The position numbers and the translations under genes were made by a program. The notes beneath the pieces are model-generated. The model was not told where the DNA came from. It searched no databases and was given only the letters and a program-made list of their open reading frames with translations. Shown here one piece after another: positions 1-4,824 of a stretch of DNA of 6,299 nucleotides. The DNA comes from Wenzhouxiangella sp. (GTDB lineage Bacteria > Pseudomonadota > Gammaproteobacteria > Xanthomonadales > Wenzhouxiangellaceae), in contig SKIE01000291.1 in the NCBI GenBank assembly GCA_007116585.1, forward strand, positions 1 through 6,299. Direction: 5' to 3'. The stretch's first letter is position 1; every line of letters starts with the position of its first letter.

Positions 1-222
1 CAGGGCGCCGTTGATATGGCCTTTGGCGAGATCGGTGGTGTTGGAGACATCGATGACCAACGGGTCTTCACGGTTGATCAGGCGGACAGCCTCAAGCGTG
101 CCGACCTCCTTCCACTTGCGGCCCAGGCGCGCGACTTCCCACGCCAGCCAGGCCACCAGGACGGCGACAAACAGGCCGCTCAGGAGCAGATTGTTGCCGA
201 TGAATTCGATCAGTTGGTCCAT
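1..222 (-). CDS. yibN: Rhodanese-like membrane-anchored protein, YibN type (5' part only)
   Basis: This minus-strand reading frame starts at the ATG at 222-220 and runs open through all 74 codons to the window edge, so the C-terminal part is missing. The protein begins MDQLIEFIGNN. A single hydrophobic segment follows at about residues 12-30, then a basic stretch (RLGRKWK). The start of a rhodanese domain comes next: a VIDVS beta-strand with Asp58, then the characteristic GHINGA motif at residues 68-73. The active-site Cys loop would lie outside the window. Proteins of this kind are small inner-membrane proteins with a cytoplasmic sulfurtransferase-fold domain, and their substrate is not well defined. 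In E. coli, yibN is divergent from gpmI-envC-yibQ, exactly as here, which strengthens the call. The Shine-Dalgarno upstream of the ATG is weak. Identification as a YibN-type rhodanese is strong; catalytic activity cannot be judged. Confidence 0.88.
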   Translation of the reverse strand, partial: MDQLIEFIGNNLLLSGLFVAVLVAWLAWEVARLGRKWKEVGTLEAVRLINREDPLVIDVSNTTDLAKGHINGAL

Positions 223-252
223 GCTCAGCCAGGAACGGGTTCAAAGCCGCCC

Positions 253-282
253 ATTATCGACCATCTTTAACGGCCGTGCCAG
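253..282 (-). promoter_or_regulatory. Candidate sigma70 promoter for yibN
   Basis: On the minus strand, a -10-like GATAAT (258-253, one mismatch to TATAAT) is preceded after an 18-nt spacer by CTGGCA (282-277, four of six matches to TTGACA). Transcription would start near 246, giving a leader of about 24 nt before the yibN ATG. This is a consensus-only prediction in a short divergent spacer where a promoter is expected. Confidence 0.4.
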
Positions 283-300
283 CATTTGCCTGCACAGGTG

Positions 301-309
301 TGGAATAAT
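301..309 (+). promoter_or_regulatory. Candidate extended -10 promoter for gpmI-envC-yibQ
   Basis: The sequence TGG-AATAAT matches an extended -10 element (TGn followed by a hexamer with one mismatch to TATAAT). No good -35 box lies 16-18 nt upstream; the TTGCCT at 286-291 is too close. Extended -10 promoters can tolerate a poor -35. Transcription would start near 316, leaving a leader of about 28 nt. It is the only convincing AT-rich hexamer on this strand in the spacer, but remains a prediction. Confidence 0.4.
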
Positions 310-333
310 TCGGACAATCCAATCTCAAGTCAC

Positions 334-339
334 AAGGAA
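334..339 (+). promoter_or_regulatory. Shine-Dalgarno setting the gpmI start
   Basis: AAGGAA lies 4 nt before the ATG at 344 (5 nt if the core AAGGA is counted). It supports this start over the in-frame upstream codons. The frame is open back to position 11, but that extension is antisense to yibN and encodes no recognisable protein. The start also gives the normal GpmI N-terminus, with LDGWG close to the beginning. Confidence 0.7.
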
Positions 340-343
340 CGGC

Positions 344-1876
344 ATGAATCGACCCTCGCCGCTGTTACTGCTGATTCTTGATGGCTGGGGCCATCGCGAG
401 CCGGCGCCGGACAACGCCATCACTACCGCCAGCACGCCCCACTGGGATCGCCTCTGGCAAGAGTGTCCACACGGATTTCTGGTCACTTCAGGAGAGGCCG
501 TGGGTCTCCCGCCCGGCCAGATGGGCAACTCGGAAGTCGGTCATATGAATATCGGCGCCGGCCGTATCGTCTACCAGGAACTGACCCGGATCAACAAGGC
601 GATCGAAGACGGTGAACTGGCCGGGAACCCGGCGCTGTCGGCAGCCCTGGCCAAGGCTGGCGAAAGCGGCGGCACGGTTCATCTCATGGGCCTGGTCTCA
701 CCCGGCGGAGTGCACAGTCACGAAGAGCACCTGCTGGCCCTGCTATCGCTGTGCCGTGAACAGGGCGTGGCCGAGCTGGCCATTCATGCGTTTCTGGACG
801 GACGCGACATGCCGCCGCGCAGCGCGGAGGCCTCGCTGCGTCGACTCGAAGCCGCCGTTGACGACATTCCGGGCGCCCGCCTGGCCGACATCTGCGGCCG
901 CTACTTCGCCATGGACCGGGATCAGCGCTGGGATCGCACGGAGCGCGCCTGGCAGCTGATGGTCGAGGCCAGCGCGCCGTTTGAATCCGACAGCGCGGTC
1001 GACGCGCTGAAGGCGGCCTACCAGCGGGGCGAGGACGATGAGTTTGTCCAGCCCTGCCTGGTCAACGGCGGTGCCGCCATCAAGGACGGCGATGTGGTGA
1101 TTTTCTTCAACTTCCGGGCCGATCGGGCACGCCAGCTGACCCGGGCGTTCTGCCAGCAGGACTTTGCCGAATTTTCGATTCGCCAGCCGGAGCTAGCCGC
1201 CCTGGTCACGATGACCGCCTACCAGGACGACTTTTCCTGCGACGTGGCGTTTCCGCCCGAAACCCTGCCCGACCTGCTGGGGGCGGTGGTCGCCGGTGCC
1301 GGCATGGCCCAGCTGCGCATCGCCGAGACGGAAAAATATGCCCATGTCACCTACTTCTTCAATGGTGGCGAAGAGCATGTGTTTGAAGGCGAAGAACGGG
1401 TATTAATCCCTTCGCCCAAAGTGGCGACCTATGACCTGCAGCCGGAAATGAGCGCTCCCGAGCTGGCCCGTCGGCTGGTCGGCGAAATCGAAAGCGGCCG
1501 CCACGAGCTCATTGTCTGCAACGTCGCCAACCCGGACATGGTGGGCCATACCGGACGCTTCGAGGCAGCGATCCGCGCGGTCGAGACCGTGGACGAAGTC
1601 CTGGGCGACGCCCGGGCGGCCATCGAGGCGGCCGGCGGCGAGATGCTGGTCACCGCTGACCACGGCAACGTGGAGCAGATGCTCGACCCGGAGACAGAGC
1701 AGGCCCATACCGCGCACACGCTTAACGTAGTGCCGCTGCTCTACTGTGGCCCGCGCCCGCCGGCCAGCATTCACGATGGCAGCCTGCGCGACATCGCGCC
1801 GACCATCCTGGCGCTGCTTGCGCTGGACCAGCCCGAGGCGATGACTGGCCAACCGCTGTTTGATGTGGCGTCCTGA
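344..1876 (+). CDS. gpmI: 2,3-bisphosphoglycerate-independent phosphoglycerate mutase
   Basis: This enzyme interconverts 3-phosphoglycerate and 2-phosphoglycerate in glycolysis and gluconeogenesis, in the cytoplasm, using two metal ions (usually Mn) and a phosphoserine intermediate. The 510-aa product is close to the E. coli length (514). The alkaline-phosphatase-like metal and catalytic motifs are all present. They are LDGWG with Asp13, GNSEVGH with the phospho-accepting Ser63, and DMVGHTG with Asp398 and His402. TADHGN with Asp439 and His440, and AHTAHT with His458, complete the set. The inserted substrate-binding domain is also intact: GGVHSH (His124), DGRD (152-155), GRYFAMDRD (185-193), NFRADRAR (256-263) and EKYAHVTYFFNGG (330-342, Lys331). 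The ATG is chosen from the Shine-Dalgarno and the family N-terminus. The gene heads an apparent operon with envC, whose start overlaps its last 14 nt. No missing residue or frameshift is seen. Confidence 0.98.
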   Translation: MNRPSPLLLLILDGWGHREPAPDNAITTASTPHWDRLWQECPHGFLVTSGEAVGLPPGQMGNSEVGHMNIGAGRIVYQELTRINKAIEDGELAGNPALSAALAKAGESGGTVHLMGLVSPGGVHSHEEHLLALLSLCREQGVAELAIHAFLDGRDMPPRSAEASLRRLEAAVDDIPGARLADICGRYFAMDRDQRWDRTERAWQLMVEASAPFESDSAVDALKAAYQRGEDDEFVQPCLVNGGAAIKDGDVVIFFNFRADRARQLTRAFCQQDFAEFSIRQPELAALVTMTAYQDDFSCDVAFPPETLPDLLGAVVAGAGMAQLRIAETEKYAHVTYFFNGGEEHVFEGEERVLIPSPKVATYDLQPEMSAPELARRLVGEIESGRHELIVCNVANPDMVGHTGRFEAAIRAVETVDEVLGDARAAIEAAGGEMLVTADHGNVEQMLDPETEQAHTAHTLNVVPLLYCGPRPPASIHDGSLRDIAPTILALLALDQPEAMTGQPLFDVAS

Positions 1877-3014
1877 CCGGCGATCCACTCTGCTCGGCCT
1901 GGCGATGCTGCTGTTCACGTCTCTGGCCCTGGCCGGCCCGGACCCGGCCGAGCTCGAACGCGAGCTCGATGCCCTGCGTGCACAAATCGATGAAATTCAA
2001 GGCCGCCTGGATGCCGACCTGGCCCGGCGCGATGAGGGGCTGAGCGCGCTGGCCGAATCGGAGCGGGCGCTGGCCACCGCCGAGCAGGCACGACGCAGAA
2101 CGGACGAGGCCCTCGCCCGGACGCAGGGCAATCTGGCTGATCTGGGGGGGCGGATCCAACAGACTGAAGCCGAGCGCGCCGAACTCGGCGCGCGTCTGGC
2201 CCGGCAGCTTCATCTGGCCTACCGCCAGGGCAACCCGTCGCGTCTGCAGTTGCTGCTCAATCAGGACGATCCGCGCCGGATCAGCAGACAGCTGGCCTAT
2301 CACGCTCACATCGCCCGTGCTCGTCTGGATTTGATCGAAGCGCTGCGGGTCGTGGTCGACTCGCTGGCCGAGGACCGACAGCAGCTCTCGCGGGAGCGCG
2401 ATGCGCTAGAGACGCTCGTGCAGCGCCAGCGCGTTGCCGCTGAAACCATTGAACGCGAGCGCTCGGCCCGCGATGAGGCGCTGGTCCGGCTGGAAGCGCG
2501 CATTGTCGAAAGCAGCGACCGCATTGAATCGCTGCGCCGGGACGCAGAAGAGCTGGAGGCCCTGATCGAGGAACTGGCTCGCGCCCTGCGTGACATTCCG
2601 ATGGACCTCGAAGTGCCGTCGATTCTGGACCTCAAGGGCGACTTGCCGCTGCCCCTGCCCGGCCGTTTGATCCGCCGCTACGGCGACCCGCGCGGTGGCG
2701 AAGTCAACTGGACCGGTTGGCTGCTGCAGACCTCGCCGGGCACGGCAGTGCGGGCCATCGCGCACGGCCGAGTGGCGTACTCGGACTGGCTGCGCGGTTA
2801 CGGGATGCTGACCATCGTCGATCACGGCGATGGCGTCATGAGCCTTTACGGTCACAACGAGAGCCTGGTGCACGAGGTCGGCGCCTGGGTTCAGCCCGGT
2901 GAAGTCATTGCCACGGCCGGACGATCGGGCGGTGCGGACGAGGATGCGCTGTATTTCGAGCTGCGCCGGGACGGACAGCCGGTTGATCCGGCAGTCTGGC
3001 TGGCCGCGCCATGA
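1863..3014 (+). CDS. envC: Murein hydrolase activator EnvC (degenerate LytM/M23 protein)
   Basis: EnvC is a periplasmic divisome protein that activates the amidases AmiA and AmiB for septal peptidoglycan splitting; in E. coli it is controlled by FtsEX. The 383-aa product starts with a signal peptide: basic MWRPDRR, a hydrophobic core at about 9-23, and likely cleavage after ALA at 22-24. A long charged coiled coil follows (about 28-245), broken near 121-137 (RQGNPSRLQLLLNQDDP), as in this family. The C-terminal LytM domain covers about 260-383, with DWLRGYG (308-314), HGDGVMSLYGHN (321-332) and LYFELRRDGQPVDP (363-376). The zinc-ligand positions are lost: TGWLLQ stands where active enzymes have an HxxxD-type motif, and the HxH motif reads LYF. 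This marks a non-catalytic activator. ATG 1863 overlaps gpmI by 14 nt with no clear Shine-Dalgarno, so translational coupling is likely. TTG 1860 is a one-codon alternative and ATG 1905 would remove much of the signal peptide. Confidence 0.93.
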   Translation: MWRPDRRSTLLGLAMLLFTSLALAGPDPAELERELDALRAQIDEIQGRLDADLARRDEGLSALAESERALATAEQARRRTDEALARTQGNLADLGGRIQQTEAERAELGARLARQLHLAYRQGNPSRLQLLLNQDDPRRISRQLAYHAHIARARLDLIEALRVVVDSLAEDRQQLSRERDALETLVQRQRVAAETIERERSARDEALVRLEARIVESSDRIESLRRDAEELEALIEELARALRDIPMDLEVPSILDLKGDLPLPLPGRLIRRYGDPRGGEVNWTGWLLQTSPGTAVRAIAHGRVAYSDWLRGYGMLTIVDHGDGVMSLYGHNESLVHEVGAWVQPGEVIATAGRSGGADEDALYFELRRDGQPVDPAVWLAAP

Positions 3015-3844
3015 GGCGACTCGCTCGACATGCAATGTCTTGCCTGCCGATGCTGTTCGCGGGCCTGGTCTTCTGCCCTGGCTGGAGTGAACAGAGAGAG
3101 GCCGTCGACAACAGGCCGAAGATCGGATTGATCATTGACGATCTCGGCTTCCAGCGGGCGCTGGATCGTCAGGTGCTGGCGCTGGACTCTCGGGTCGCGG
3201 TGGCTGTCATCCCCAGTGCGCCTGGTGCTCAACGCATCTCGCTTGAAGCCGCGCAAGGTCAGCGCGATGTTCTGATCCACCTGCCCCTGAGCCATGCCGG
3301 GCCGTCAGATTGCGATGCCCCGCTCTGCCCGCAGCGGGATTGGTCCGCCGAGCAAATGCGCCAGCATCTGGTCTGGGCCAGCGAGCAGGTCAAGGGCGCG
3401 ATCGGGCTGAACAACCACCAGGGCAGCGCCTTTACCGCCGACCGCCAGGCCAGTCGTCAGCTCGTTGACGGGATGGTCCTGTTCAACCGGGTGCAGGAAC
3501 GACCCCTTTTTGTGCTTGACAGCCGCACGACACCGCACACCCGGCTTGCGCAGTCCGCGCGCGAAGCCGGTCTGGCGGTGGCGGAGCGACAGGTATTCCT
3601 TGATCACGACCGCGATCCAAAGGCCATTGCCAATGCCTGGCAGCAACTGCTAGTGATGGCGGAAACCAGTGGCCAGGCCATCGCAATCGGGCACCCCTAC
3701 CCCGAAACGCTGGCGTTTCTCACCGAAGCACTGGCTAAACTGGAATCAAGCGGCGTTCAGCTGGTTCGGCTCAGTGAACTGATCGAACAACCCGAGCCGA
3801 CCCGGCGCGTTGCCTTGCCGGAGACCGGGGTGAGCTACCGCTAG
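3011..3844 (+). CDS. yibQ: Divergent polysaccharide deacetylase-like exported protein (YibQ family)
   Basis: The 277-aa product belongs to the divergent polysaccharide deacetylase family (DUF610/YibQ), which has a NodB-like fold. Its activity and substrate are not established, and it is presumed periplasmic. A signal peptide is visible: MRRLARH, a hydrophobic core at about 11-22, then WSEQRE. The mature part carries the family landmarks in order: KIGLIIDDLG (37-46; Asp43, Asp44), VAVAVIPSAP (62-71), LIHLPL (88-93), GLNNHQGS (132-139; His136), FVLDSRT (167-173), VFLDH (195-199) and AIAIGHPYPET (224-233; His228). The LIHLPL motif is followed by an unusual segment with Cys101 and Cys106. The sequence before Cys22 (LVF) is a poor lipobox, so a lipoprotein is unlikely. 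It is shorter than E. coli YibQ (about 319 aa), with a short C-terminal tail. The start codon overlaps the envC stop (ATGA), so the two are almost certainly translationally coupled. TAG at 3842-3844 lies in a palindrome. Confidence 0.9.
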   Translation: MRRLARHAMSCLPMLFAGLVFCPGWSEQREAVDNRPKIGLIIDDLGFQRALDRQVLALDSRVAVAVIPSAPGAQRISLEAAQGQRDVLIHLPLSHAGPSDCDAPLCPQRDWSAEQMRQHLVWASEQVKGAIGLNNHQGSAFTADRQASRQLVDGMVLFNRVQERPLFVLDSRTTPHTRLAQSAREAGLAVAERQVFLDHDRDPKAIANAWQQLLVMAETSGQAIAIGHPYPETLAFLTEALAKLESSGVQLVRLSELIEQPEPTRRVALPETGVSYR

Positions 3845-3869
3845 TGGTCCACGTACGTGACCCACTAGC
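3840..3869. terminator. Imperfect palindrome between convergent genes, possible bidirectional transcription-end hairpin
   Basis: The 8-nt arms GCTAGTGG (3840-3847) and CCACTAGC (3862-3869) are exact reverse complements. Inside them is a 2x2 mismatch (TC opposite AC), then a 3-bp stem CAC/GTG around a GTAC loop (3853-3856). The TAG of yibQ (3842-3844) lies in the left arm, and the TAG of the sulfotransferase gene (3867-3865 on the minus strand) lies in the right arm. The position between convergent genes suggests a role in ending or protecting both transcripts. Neither side has a T-run, so it is not a canonical intrinsic terminator. A protein-binding palindrome is the alternative. Confidence 0.35.
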
Positions 3870-4800
3870 TGACCGAGCCGGCCGGACCGTAGCCAAACAC
3901 CGGGGCGAGCGTGCTCTCGATCTGTTCATCCACCCAAGCCTGATCTTCGGCATCAAGATCCTCGGTGTAGCCGCCGACGCGTGCACGCCGGACCTTGCGC
4001 ATCTCCGGGTCATTGGCATCGCGCAGCTTGAGCGAATTGTTCTGGAAATAATTCTGCTCTTCGAGCTTGCGCATGTTGTCAAAGTCGCCAAAGGCCACGG
4101 TATTGGCGATCTCGTCGTTTGAAAACGGTGCGCCGATGAACGCTGCGATCCGCTCCAAGGTTTCCGTCGGCGAATTGCGCAAGTCCTCGTAGCGCACGAT
4201 CAGGGCGTCGTCGCGATCTTTCAGCTGCTCGGCCCAGAAGTTGTGGTAGCGGATCAGCCACGGCAGGCCGAAATCCGGATGACGTATGAACGCCGCGCGG
4301 CTGATCCCTGCGCGGTCAATGGGCTGGTCTGCCTCCCATTCGAGCAGCTCGCGCTTGAACGCCTTGGTCCGCTTGGTGTACTGGATATACCACGACACCA
4401 CGATATCGCCCGGATGACGCGCCACGAACAACGTTTTCCTGCCTTTGAGCACGGGCGACCGGGCGGCAAACAACTCACCGATGGCGCGTTCCCAGCTGGC
4501 GGTTCCGTTAGTGATGAGCCAGCGCGGCAGCTCGGGATTCTGGCGTGACAACTCGTCGGACTTGAACACCCGGCGCTGCGAGATGCCGTAGTGCTGGGCA
4601 TACAAGTGCGTCAGCATGGTTCGTAACCAGGTGCCGCCCGTCTTGGGATGGCGGATCATCAGGATCGAGGCGCGCTCGAGCAGCCGCAGCTGCAGGCGCT
4701 GAAGCCAGCGATAGCGCAACCGCACCCGCCACGACCGCGGCAGTGGCGCGGTCACGATCAGGATGGCCCAGTGCTGGGCCCGATCCAGGCTGATGACCAT
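3865..4800 (-). CDS. PAPS-dependent sulfotransferase, substrate unknown
   Basis: The 311-aa protein has the hallmarks of the Sulfotransfer_1 family, which moves a sulfuryl group from PAPS to a hydroxyl or amine acceptor. The 5'-phosphosulfate loop is RHPKTGGTWLR (50-60). The 3'-phosphate-binding strand and helix are VARHPGDIVVSWY (126-138), with Arg128 and Ser136 in the usual positions. IVRYEDLRNSP (201-211) and AAFIGAPF (219-226) are family landmarks, and RRARVGGYTEDL (271-282) matches the C-terminal RxGxxG-type nucleotide-binding segment. No clear signal peptide is seen. The N-terminus has one weak hydrophobic patch (11-20) followed by a basic stretch, so it is probably cytoplasmic or membrane-associated. 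The ATG is the only good start before the P-loop, but its Shine-Dalgarno is poor. It lies 24 nt after the AbgT-family stop on the same strand with no terminator between, so co-transcription is likely. It is convergent with yibQ. Acceptor specificity cannot be read from the sequence. Confidence 0.9.
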   Translation of the reverse strand: MVISLDRAQHWAILIVTAPLPRSWRVRLRYRWLQRLQLRLLERASILMIRHPKTGGTWLRTMLTHLYAQHYGISQRRVFKSDELSRQNPELPRWLITNGTASWERAIGELFAARSPVLKGRKTLFVARHPGDIVVSWYIQYTKRTKAFKRELLEWEADQPIDRAGISRAAFIRHPDFGLPWLIRYHNFWAEQLKDRDDALIVRYEDLRNSPTETLERIAAFIGAPFSNDEIANTVAFGDFDNMRKLEEQNYFQNNSLKLRDANDPEMRKVRRARVGGYTEDLDAEDQAWVDEQIESTLAPVFGYGPAGSVS

Positions 4801-4824
4801 GATGAGTTCGGTCGGCCGATTCGT

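Noticed and set aside
11..343. In-frame extension of the gpmI reading frame upstream by 111 codons
   Set aside because: It is antisense to the recognisable yibN coding sequence, gives no family-like protein, and the true start at 344 has a Shine-Dalgarno and the normal GpmI N-terminus. Absence of stops is common in GC-rich DNA.
1403..3035. Long minus-strand open frames (1403-1918, 1722-2309, 2406-3035) opposite gpmI and envC
   Set aside because: They lie wholly or almost wholly antisense to well-identified genes, their translations are low-complexity or unrecognisable, and such shadows are expected at this GC content.
3840..3869. Palindrome as a canonical intrinsic terminator
   Set aside because: No T-run follows the hairpin on either strand, so it is reported only as a possible transcription-end structure.
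3844..4122. Plus-strand open frame of 92 codons after yibQ
   Set aside because: It is antisense to the sulfotransferase C-terminal region, which has clear family motifs, and its translation shows no recognisable domain.
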